Program-made: the position numbers and the translations under genes
The notes under the pieces: generated by a model
Database searches by the model: none
What the model saw: the letters and a program-made list of their open reading frames with translations, nothing else
Told to the model about the DNA's origin: nothing
In this document: positions 1 through 4,842 of the stretch, one piece after another
How the letters are laid out: each line of letters begins with the position of its first letter
Position numbering within the stretch: the stretch's first letter is position 1
NCBI GenBank assembly: GCA_041477815.1
Contig: JBGOUV010000421.1
Span: forward strand, 1 to 5,791
Length of the DNA: 5,791 nucleotides
Direction of reading: 5' to 3'
DNA from: JBGOUV01 sp041477815
Lineage (GTDB): Bacteria; Acidobacteriota; Terriglobia; Bryobacterales; JACQDG01

Positions 1-757
1 CCAGATTCGCTCCGGGAACAATTCCCAATCCACCGACCAAGCCCGCGGCCAGATCGGAAACGATATCACCGTAGAGGTTCTCGAGCAGGAGCATGTCGAA
101 AACCTCGGGCCGCATGACCAGTTGGAGACAGGTGTTGTCGACGATCATCTCCTCGTGCCGGATCTCGGGAAACTCGGCGGCCGCGGTACGGGCGCAGCGC
201 AGGAACAGGCCATCGCTCATCTTCATGATGTTGGCCTTGTGAATGACCGATATTTTTTTGCGTCCCTCGCGCCGGGCGTAGGCGAAGGCGAAACGGGAGA
301 TCCGCAGCGAGGCCTTCTCGGTGATGATCTTGAGGCTCTCCACGACGCCGGGGACGACCTCGTGCTCGAGGCCGGCGTAGAGGTCTTCGGTGTTCTCGCG
401 GAAGATCACCATGTCCAGGTTCAGGTCGGAAAAACGCGTCTGGACCCCGGGCAGCGCGCGGACAGGCCGGAAGTTGGCGTAGAGCTCGAAGTGCTTGCGC
501 AGGGCCACGTTAACACTGGCGAAGCCGCCGCCGATGGGGGTGGTGACGGGTCCTTTGAGGGCTACCCGGGTCCGCTCGACCGACTGCAGAACTCGGTCGG
601 GGAGGACTTGACCGGTGCGGGCCAGGGCGCCGGCGCCGGCCTCGACGGTGTCCCATTCCACGCGGGCGCCGCTGGCCGCCACCGCCTGGACCGCGGCCTC
701 CGCCACCTCCGGACCTATGCCATCGCCGGGAATCAGGGTAACGGTGTGGGTGGACAT
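1..757 (-). CDS. Isocitrate/isopropylmalate dehydrogenase family protein, probably NAD-dependent isocitrate dehydrogenase (3' end outside window)
   Basis: Beta-decarboxylating dehydrogenase (PF00180 fold), probably oxidising isocitrate to 2-oxoglutarate in the cytoplasmic TCA cycle. Reading leftwards from the ATG at 757, 252 codons stay open to the window edge; the family is usually about 330-360 residues, so the C-terminal part is missing. The N-terminus has the LIPGDGIGPEV strand-turn (residues 8-18). The substrate loop has S81, N83 and R87 (SVNVALR), followed by R97 in LYANFRP and R120 in FRENTEDLYAGLEHE with Y127. The catalytic residues K174 (HKANIMKMSDGLF), D207 (VDNTCLQ), D231 and D235 (ENLYGDIVSDL) are all present. 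The Ser/Asn pair matches isocitrate enzymes better than 3-isopropylmalate enzymes, which have other residues there. The cofactor-deciding loop lies beyond the window, so NAD versus NADP is inferred only from the short family type. The SD is weak. It is divergent from the Fe-S carrier gene. Homoisocitrate or tartrate dehydrogenase activity is a less likely alternative. Confidence 0.9.
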   Translation of the reverse strand, partial: MSTHTVTLIPGDGIGPEVAEAAVQAVAASGARVEWDTVEAGAGALARTGQVLPDRVLQSVERTRVALKGPVTTPIGGGFASVNVALRKHFELYANFRPVRALPGVQTRFSDLNLDMVIFRENTEDLYAGLEHEVVPGVVESLKIITEKASLRISRFAFAYARREGRKKISVIHKANIMKMSDGLFLRCARTAAAEFPEIRHEEMIVDNTCLQLVMRPEVFDMLLLENLYGDIVSDLAAGLVGGLGIVPGANL

Positions 758-791
758 GGCCTGACTTCATGGTATCATCAGCGTTCTGGGT

Positions 792-797
792 TATAAT
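792..797 (+). promoter_or_regulatory. Candidate -10 box for the Fe-S carrier gene
   Basis: A perfect TATAAT lies 31 bases before the start codon at 828 in the 70-base divergent gap, giving an expected transcript start near 804 and a leader of roughly 25 bases. No TTGACA-like -35 is visible at 15-19 bases spacing, so an activator or an unusual sigma factor may be needed, or the match may be chance. The flanking TTATAA (791-796) is self-complementary, so the same AT-rich island could also serve as a minus-strand -10 for the dehydrogenase. Confidence 0.45.
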
Positions 798-817
798 GAA
801 GAGTGGATTAGTCCTTC

Positions 818-823
818 GGAGAG
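818..823 (+). promoter_or_regulatory. Ribosome binding site of the Fe-S carrier gene
   Basis: GGAGAG ends 4 bases before the ATG at 828; the GGAG core is 6 bases from it, a normal Shine-Dalgarno spacing. It supports 828 as the true start. Confidence 0.75.
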
Positions 824-827
824 AACC

Positions 828-1151
828 ATGATTGATTTGACCGAAACGGCAGTAACCAAAGTCACCGAGATTCTGAGCCAGCAGGAACCTAAGCCGGCCG
901 GGTTGCGCATCGCGGTGGTAGGCGGGGGGTGCTCAGGCTTCCAGTATTCGATGGCCTTCGAGAACAACGCCGGGCCGCTTGACAAGACTTACAACTTCAA
1001 CGGTCTGAAGGTCATTGTCGACCAGGCCAGCATGCTCTACCTCGACGGCGTGCGGGTCGATTACGTGGAGACCCTGGAGGGCGCCGGCTTCAAGTTCGAA
1101 AACCCGAACGTGAAGTCGACCTGCGGGTGCGGCAGCTCGTTCAACGTTTGA
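828..1151 (+). CDS. erpA: A-type iron-sulfur cluster carrier/insertion protein (ErpA/IscA/HesB family)
   Basis: Small cytoplasmic carrier that receives Fe-S clusters from the assembly scaffold and passes them to apo-enzymes. The 107-residue length is typical. The three cluster-binding cysteines of the family are all present: C35 in the GGGCSGFQY motif, and C99 and C101 in the C-terminal STCGCGSSF. The intervening beta-rich region (VDQASMLYLDGVRVDYVETLEGAGFKFENPN) matches the HesB-like core (PF01521). No Isc or Suf scaffold gene is adjacent, so it is a stand-alone carrier, as ErpA often is. ErpA, IscA and SufA cannot be told apart firmly from sequence alone, and the symbol is given on overall similarity. 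A methyltransferase gene follows after 10 bases and is probably co-transcribed. Likely recipients nearby, such as LutA/LutB-type Fe-S proteins, are only a contextual inference. Confidence 0.93.
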   Translation: MIDLTETAVTKVTEILSQQEPKPAGLRIAVVGGGCSGFQYSMAFENNAGPLDKTYNFNGLKVIVDQASMLYLDGVRVDYVETLEGAGFKFENPNVKSTCGCGSSFNV

Positions 1152-1161
1152 TCGCTTCTTC

Positions 1162-1722
1162 ATGGCGGAGCCGGCCGAGTGGGACGCTCGCTTTCGCGCG
1201 GGCGATCACGCCGGCTCGTCGCCCGATCCTTTCCTGGTTTCTGTAGCAGATTGTATGGACCTGCTGCCCCGGGGTGCGGCGGCGCTCGACTTGGCGTGTG
1301 GCGTCGGCCGTCATGCGGCGTGGCTGGCCGGACGCGGGTTGCGCGTGACCGCCGTCGACTTCTCGGCGGAAGCCTTGGCGCGGGTGCAGGACACCGGAGT
1401 CGAGGTGACCTGCCGGCAGTTGGACCTCGAGTCGCCGGACGTGGACCTGGGACGCGACGCCTACGACCTGATCTGCGGATTCTTCTTCCTGTATCGCCCG
1501 CTGTTTCCCCGGCTGCGTGAGGCGCTGCGGCCGGGCGGCTTGATCGTCTATAAGACCTACACCACCGACCAGCTCCGCTACCCGGGCCGGCCGCGGCATC
1601 CGGCGCACCTGCTGGAGCCCAACGAGCTGCTGCGCGTGTGGGAAGGTTTTCGGGTGCTGCGGTACGAGGAGGCGTGGGAAGGGAAGGGTACGGCGGCTAT
1701 TGCGGCTCGGAAGCCGGGGTGA
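1162..1722 (+). CDS. Class I SAM-dependent methyltransferase (TehB/methyltransferase-11-12 type), substrate unknown
   Basis: A 186-residue Rossmann-fold methyltransferase. Motif I is ALDLACGVGRHAAWLA (residues 41-56), with the glycine-rich SAM loop at 46-50. D66 at the end of strand 2 (VTAVDFS) should bind the SAM ribose. Residues 102-108 (DLICGFF) form strand 4 and LRPGGLIVYKTYT (122-134) strand 5. The short length and the HPAHLLEPNELL segment (146-157) resemble TehB-like or small-molecule methyltransferases; no substrate-binding domain is visible, so the substrate cannot be named. The ATG at 1162 is chosen because it lies 10 bases after the Fe-S carrier stop and gives a full N-terminal helix (EWDARFRAGDHAGSSPDPFL). 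There is no clear SD, so translational coupling to the upstream gene is likely. Its last 26 bases overlap the convergent vapC gene. Confidence 0.87.
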   Translation: MAEPAEWDARFRAGDHAGSSPDPFLVSVADCMDLLPRGAAALDLACGVGRHAAWLAGRGLRVTAVDFSAEALARVQDTGVEVTCRQLDLESPDVDLGRDAYDLICGFFFLYRPLFPRLREALRPGGLIVYKTYTTDQLRYPGRPRHPAHLLEPNELLRVWEGFRVLRYEEAWEGKGTAAIAARKPG

Positions 1723-2104
1723 CGGTGGGGATATCGGTGCGGCCGAAATCGGAGCCTTTGCACAGGATGGGTTCTCCTGATATCTTCGCCAGCGCGTAGA
1801 CGCAGCAGTCGCCGAAATTCAAGGCGGCGGGGTGATTGCCTTTGCCGAAGCGTCTCCAGGCCCGGCGGGCCGCGTCGGACTGGCCACGGTCAAAGGGAAT
1901 AAGATCGATCTCGGCACTCTGCAAGAACAGATCTAGTTCCAACCCCCGCGCAGGACCATACCGGGCCTCGGCAACCATCCCCGCCTCCAGTGCGGTCACC
2001 GCCGAAAGCAGACGTGTTTCTGAACCGAGGATTGCATCGACAAAGGCATCGCAGTCCGGTTCTTCGAACACGATGGCGATCAGGGCCGAGCTGTCAATGA
2101 CCAT
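1697..2104 (-). CDS. vapC: Type II toxin VapC, PIN-domain ribonuclease
   Basis: Toxin of a VapBC pair; PIN-domain VapC proteins are Mg2+-dependent endoribonucleases that usually cut tRNA or rRNA. The 135-residue length is typical. The acidic active-site residues are in place: D4 (MVIDSSAL), E40 (TALEAGMV), D99 (NFGDCCVYALA), and a further acid at D119 (KGSDFGRTDI). The stretch GKGNHPAALNFGDCCVYALAK and the GSDFGRTDI ending closely resemble the subgroup that includes mycobacterial VapC28/VapC30. The start ATG lies 3 bases after the antitoxin stop, so translation is likely coupled. All catalytic residues are intact, so an active toxin is expected. The C-terminal end overlaps the opposing methyltransferase gene. 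Codon use looks somewhat less GC-biased than in the neighbouring genes, consistent with acquisition by transfer, though this is judged by eye. Confidence 0.92.
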   Translation of the reverse strand: MVIDSSALIAIVFEEPDCDAFVDAILGSETRLLSAVTALEAGMVAEARYGPARGLELDLFLQSAEIDLIPFDRGQSDAARRAWRRFGKGNHPAALNFGDCCVYALAKISGEPILCKGSDFGRTDIPTVTPASEPQ

Positions 2105-2107
2105 TGG

Positions 2108-2377
2108 TTAACGGGGAATGCCGTGGTCGTCGTACCCCAGGATCTCGTCCGGAGACCGAGGGTCCAGCACGGGCCGACCCGCGCCACGATGGACGATCTC
2201 CAGCAGTTTCTCTCGAAGATGGGGGTTTGGACGCCGCCGTTCCTCGCGGGCCAGGCTCTCGCGTAATGCCTGCCGAACCACTTCGGTCATGGATCGCCCG
2301 GTGAGGTCGGCCAGCTTGCGCGCCATCTGGTACACCTCGGGGTCCTTTATGTTCAGCGGGGTCAGCTTCTTAGGCAC
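2108..2377 (-). CDS. vapB: Type II antitoxin VapB (PSK/Rv0623-type)
   Basis: Cognate antitoxin of the adjacent VapC: it should bind and inhibit the toxin and, as a dimer, repress its own promoter. The 89-residue product has an N-terminal DNA-binding part, LNIKDPEVYQMARKLADLTGRSMTEVVRQALRESL (8-42), with the beta-strand then two helices of ribbon-helix-helix-like antitoxins. A basic linker and a C-terminal tail with RSPDEILGYDDHGIPR (74-89) follow; this is the toxin-contacting region in the VapB28/30 relatives. The start is a GTG at 2377, supported by a strong GGAGGA at 6 bases spacing. The gene begins 18 bases after the stop of the upstream oxidoreductase on the same strand, leaving little room for a private promoter, although one could lie inside that gene. 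Confidence 0.9.
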   Translation of the reverse strand: MPKKLTPLNIKDPEVYQMARKLADLTGRSMTEVVRQALRESLAREERRRPNPHLREKLLEIVHRGAGRPVLDPRSPDEILGYDDHGIPR

Positions 2378-2383
2378 CGCCGG

Positions 2384-2389
2384 TCCTCC
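2384..2389 (-). promoter_or_regulatory. Strong Shine-Dalgarno that sets the GTG start of vapB
   Basis: On the minus strand GGAGGA lies 6 bases before the GTG at 2377. It is the best Shine-Dalgarno in the window and decides the non-ATG start. It would give the antitoxin high translation relative to VapC, whose start has no comparable site. Confidence 0.8.
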
Positions 2390-2395
2390 ATTCCT

Positions 2396-3973
2396 CTATA
2401 TTTTACTCCAATCCTTCAGGATCCGCCGGGCCGCGTTGTACCCCGGGGCCCCCATGACGCCGCCGCCGGGATGGGCGCCGGAGCCGCAGAGGTACAGGTT
2501 GCGGATCGGGGTGGCGTAGCGGGCCCAGCCGGCTACCGGGCGGAGGAAGAACATCTGGTCCAGACTCATGGCTCCGTGGAAGATATTGCCGCCCGTCAGG
2601 CCGTAGATCCGCTCCAGGTCGAGCGGCGTCAGGACCTGGCGGTGGCGCACGATGGACCGGATGTTGGGGGCGTACTCGGCGATGAGGTCGAGGACGTGGT
2701 CGGCGTAGGGTTCTCGCAGGTCGTCCCAGTTGGCGTCGCGGAGGGTGTAGGGGGCGTACTGCAGGAAAATGCCCATGATGTGGTGGCCGGGGGGGGCGAG
2801 GGTGGGATCGTAGGTCGTGGGAATGGTCATCTCGATGAGAGGACCTTCGGAGGGACGGCCGTACTTGGCGTCGTCCCAGGCGCGCTCCAGGTAATCCATG
2901 CCGGGACAGATATGGATGGTGGCGCGGTGGTGAGGGCCGGCTCCGGGCAGCATGCGGAAGTCGGGGAGGCCGTCCAGGGCCAGGTTCATCTTGAGGGAGG
3001 TGCCCTCGGAGCGGAAGTTGCGGATGGCCTCGCGGAACTCGTCGCTGAGCTGTCCCGGCTCGAGCAGACCGAGGAAGGTGCGGCGGGGGTCGACCGAGGA
3101 GATCACGAGGCGGGCGCGATACTCCTCGCCGCCGGCCAGCACCACGCCCACCGCCTGGCCGCCGCGCACCAGGATCCGGACCACCGGCGCCGCGCAGCGG
3201 ATCTCGACACCGCGGCTGCGGGCGCTGGCGGCCATGGCCTCGGTGATGGCCCCCATGCCGCCGCGTACGAATCCCCAGAGCCCGCGAATCCCGGCCAGTC
3301 CGCCCATGCAGTGATGCAGTAAGACGTAGGCGGTGCCGGGGGACCGGACGCCGCCGTTGGCTCCGATGACGCCGTCGGTGGCCAGGGTCACCTTCAACTG
3401 GTCGCTCTCGAACCACTCGTCCAGGAACTCGGCGGCGCTTTGGGTGAAGATTTTCACCAGGGCGGCGATGTCGCGGCGGCCCAGCTTCCGGAGCCTTGCG
3501 GCGAGGCGGACGTACTCAGCGAGATCCCCCAGCGATCGCGGCGGGACATTCGGGGGCACGGTCAGCAGCAGCGGCTCCACGAACTGGGCCAGGCGCTCCA
3601 GGTGCTCCTCGTAGGCCGGGTAGCGCTCGGCGTCCTTTTTGGAAAACCTGGCGATCTCCTCGACCGTCCGCCGGCGGTCCTGCCACATGAAGAAGTAGCG
3701 GCCGTCGGGAAACGGCGAGAAGAAGGCGGGATCCTTCGGCTCGACATAGTAGCCGAACCTGGTCAGCTCCAGATCGTCGATCACCCGCTGCTGGAGCAAA
3801 CTGCACAGGTACGCCGCGGTGGAGACGCGAAACCCCGGCCAAACCTCTTCGGTGACACACGCCCCGCCGACCAGTTCGCGATTCTCCAGCACCAAGACCT
3901 TCAGCCCGGCCCGCGCGAGATATCCCGCCGTAACCAGACCGTTGTGACCGGCGCCGATGACAACCGCGTCCAT
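2396..3973 (-). CDS. FAD-dependent oxidoreductase, phytoene desaturase-related (PYROXD2-like, COG1233)
   Basis: A 525-residue flavoprotein. The N-terminal dinucleotide-binding motif is VVIGAGHNGLVTAGYLARAGLKVLVLE (4-30), with GxGxxG at 7-12 and E30 for the adenosine ribose. It continues into NRELVGGACVTEEVWPGFRVS, the second FAD contact. The C-terminal segment LYLCGSGAHPGGGVMGAPGYNAAR (about 494-516) is the FAD-closing motif of the family. The region SLDQMFFLRPVAGWARYATPIRNLYLCGSG resembles PYROXD2-type proteins more than true CrtI carotenoid desaturases. No crtB or other carotenoid gene is in view, so a carotenoid role is not supported and the substrate is unknown. The start at 3973 is preferred because the motif begins directly after it; an upstream in-frame GTG (4030) would translate the palindromic repeat. 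No SD is visible before 3973. vapBC follow on the same strand. Confidence 0.88.
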   Translation of the reverse strand: MDAVVIGAGHNGLVTAGYLARAGLKVLVLENRELVGGACVTEEVWPGFRVSTAAYLCSLLQQRVIDDLELTRFGYYVEPKDPAFFSPFPDGRYFFMWQDRRRTVEEIARFSKKDAERYPAYEEHLERLAQFVEPLLLTVPPNVPPRSLGDLAEYVRLAARLRKLGRRDIAALVKIFTQSAAEFLDEWFESDQLKVTLATDGVIGANGGVRSPGTAYVLLHHCMGGLAGIRGLWGFVRGGMGAITEAMAASARSRGVEIRCAAPVVRILVRGGQAVGVVLAGGEEYRARLVISSVDPRRTFLGLLEPGQLSDEFREAIRNFRSEGTSLKMNLALDGLPDFRMLPGAGPHHRATIHICPGMDYLERAWDDAKYGRPSEGPLIEMTIPTTYDPTLAPPGHHIMGIFLQYAPYTLRDANWDDLREPYADHVLDLIAEYAPNIRSIVRHRQVLTPLDLERIYGLTGGNIFHGAMSLDQMFFLRPVAGWARYATPIRNLYLCGSGAHPGGGVMGAPGYNAARRILKDWSKI

Positions 3974-3980
3974 GGATGAT

Positions 3981-4004
3981 GGGTCTTGGGTGTTGGGTGT
4001 TGGG
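3981..4004 (+). other. Perfect G-quadruplex motif (G3N4)x3-G3
   Basis: Four GGG runs (3981-3983, 3988-3990, 3995-3997, 4002-4004) are separated by exactly 4 bases each (TCTT, TGTT, TGTT), a canonical intramolecular quadruplex pattern on the plus strand with a 7-base period. The plus strand is the template for the oxidoreductase gene, and the motif lies 7 bases upstream of its start codon. Folding could hinder transcription into that gene. The run also doubles as the left arm of the copy A palindrome, so the two structures would compete. Confidence 0.65.
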
Positions 4005-4031
4005 AAAACCGGCCTGCCGGCACCCAACACC

Positions 4032-4040
4032 TGCTAGGAT
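4032..4040 (+). promoter_or_regulatory. Candidate extended -10 promoter element for lutAB
   Basis: TGC-TAGGAT has the TGn plus TAnnAT layout of an extended -10 element, which can work without a good -35; none is seen upstream. A transcript start near 4047 would place the first base at the foot of the copy B hairpin and give lutA a leader of about 66 bases. The equivalent end of copy B (TGC-TAAAAT, 4106-4114) overlaps the lutA start codon and so cannot serve that start. Confidence 0.25.
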
Positions 4041-4044
4041 AGCT

Positions 4045-4112
4045 GATGGGTGATGGGTGTTGGGGAACCTGGCCTGCCATCACCCAACACCCGTCACCCA
4101 ACACCTGCTAAA
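4045..4112. repeat. Palindromic repeat element, copy B, with an 18-bp stem
   Basis: Second copy of the element, directly repeated after 4 bases. It has GGG runs at 4048, 4055 and 4062 with N4 spacing, the shared GGCCTGCC core, then CCC runs at 4083, 4090 and 4097. The arms 4047-4064 and 4083-4100 pair over 18 positions with a single T/G (G-U in RNA) and an 18-base loop that itself holds TGG (4070-4072) opposite CCA (4077-4079) around CCTG. The right arm region carries an extra heptamer pair compared with copy A. It ends TGCTAAAAT, running into the lutA ATG. Transcribed, it would form a stable hairpin ending 12 bases before that codon; it lacks a following U-run, so it does not look like an intrinsic terminator. 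Confidence 0.75.
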
Positions 4113-4838
4113 ATGCCCGCTCGGGTCTCTCTCTTCGTTACCTGTCTCGTCGATCAGCTTTTTCCCCGCATGGGGATGGCCATGGCGGAGGTTCTGGAGC
4201 GGCTGGGTTACGCGATCGACTTTCCGGAGGCCCAGACCTGTTGCGGGCAGCCGGCCTTCAATTCCGGATTTCGGGGCGAGGCGCGGCTGGTGGCGCGGCA
4301 GTTTCTGAAAGCGTTTCGCGACGCCGAGTACATCGTTTGTCCGTCCGGCTCGTGTACGGCCATGGTGCGGCACCACTATGCCGAGTTGTTTCACAAGGAC
4401 CCGGAGGCGCTGGAGGCGGCGCGGCAGTTGGGCGGCAGGGTGTTTGAGTTCTCGGAGTTCCTGGTGAACGTGGCCGGCCAGGAGGATGTGGGGGCGCGCT
4501 ACGACGGCGTGGTCACCTATCATGATTCCTGTCATTCGCTGCGCGAGCTGAAGCTGCGGGAGGAGCCGCGGCGGCTGCTGCGCGCGGTGCGGGGGTTGGA
4601 GCTGCGGGAAATGGACATCGCAGAGGAGTGCTGCGGGTTCGGGGGGACGTTTGCGGTGAAGTTCGCCGATGTTTCGGGGGCGATGGCGGGGACCAAGGTC
4701 GAATCCATCGTGCGCACCGGGGCGGGGGCGGTGGTATCTACTGATGCCTCGTGCCTGATGCAGATTCGGGGCGCGCTGAGCCGGGCCGGACTGCCGATTC
4801 AGGCGCTGCACCTGGCCGAGGTCCTGGCGGCCCGCTAA
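4113..4838 (+). CDS. lutA: LutA-type (Fe-S)-binding protein with two CCG cysteine-rich domains
   Basis: Subunit of the LutABC-type complex that oxidises L-lactate to pyruvate in bacteria such as Bacillus subtilis (YkgE in E. coli). It belongs to the cysteine-rich CCG family related to GlpC and HdrB. The 241-residue length is typical. Module 1 has C11 (VSLFVTCLVD), CCG at 43-45 (TCCGQPAFNSG), and C76/C81 (VCPSGSCTAMV). Module 2 has C140 (YHDSCHSL), CCG at 173-175 (EECCGFGGTF), and C214 (TDASCLMQI). The ATG at 4113 is chosen because MPARVSLFVTCLVD matches the family N-terminus. In-frame GTG/ATG codons further upstream (4050, 4053) would translate the palindromic repeat. No SD is visible. lutB follows after 4 bases. 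A glycolate oxidase iron-sulfur subunit is a less likely alternative because the protein is short and has no N-terminal ferredoxin domain. Confidence 0.92.
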   Translation: MPARVSLFVTCLVDQLFPRMGMAMAEVLERLGYAIDFPEAQTCCGQPAFNSGFRGEARLVARQFLKAFRDAEYIVCPSGSCTAMVRHHYAELFHKDPEALEAARQLGGRVFEFSEFLVNVAGQEDVGARYDGVVTYHDSCHSLRELKLREEPRRLLRAVRGLELREMDIAEECCGFGGTFAVKFADVSGAMAGTKVESIVRTGAGAVVSTDASCLMQIRGALSRAGLPIQALHLAEVLAAR

Positions 4839-4842
4839 GCTC

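Larger units (their letters stand above)
3978..4040. repeat. Palindromic repeat element, copy A
   Basis: First of two tandem, related elements filling the divergent gap. It has a G-rich heptameric run (GGG-N4) on the left, a GGCCTGCC core, a CACCCAACACC arm, and ends TGCTAGGAT. A perfect 11-bp inverted repeat joins 3989-3999 (GGTGTTGGGTG) to 4021-4031. Alternatively 3996-4004 pairs with 4023-4031 and stacks on an inner CCGG/CCGG stem (4009-4012 with 4017-4020) around a CCTG loop. It resembles REP or MITE-like dispersed palindromes, but only one locus is visible, so family membership cannot be shown. Confidence 0.75.

Noticed and set aside
122..796. Plus-strand open frame across the dehydrogenase region
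   Set aside because: The minus strand encodes all catalytic residues of the isocitrate dehydrogenase family in one uninterrupted frame; the plus frame is a shadow.
2471..3322. Long open frame on the plus strand antisense to the oxidoreductase
   Set aside because: It lies wholly over a gene with clear FAD-binding motifs. Its translation is low-complexity Gly/Ala/Val/Asp-rich with no recognisable motif, as expected from codon bias in GC-rich DNA.
2396..3973. Carotenoid biosynthesis locus (CrtI phytoene desaturase)
   Set aside because: The C-terminal region fits PYROXD2-type relatives better, and no crtB, crtY or related gene is in the window.
3974..4030. N-terminal extension of the oxidoreductase to an upstream GTG
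   Set aside because: The extra 19 residues are translated repeat DNA (PTPNTQ-like) ahead of the FAD motif that normally begins at the N-terminus.
3989..4100. Intrinsic terminators in the palindromic repeats
   Set aside because: The stems are strong, but no T-run follows on either strand, and the region lies between divergent genes, where terminators are not needed.
3981..4105. CRISPR array
   Set aside because: There are only two imperfect copies, with no regular spacers and no cas genes; the 7-base period and palindromes fit a structured repeat instead.
4050..4112. N-terminal extension of LutA to upstream GTG/ATG codons
   Set aside because: It would translate the copy B palindrome. LutA proteins start close to the VSLFVTCLVD segment.
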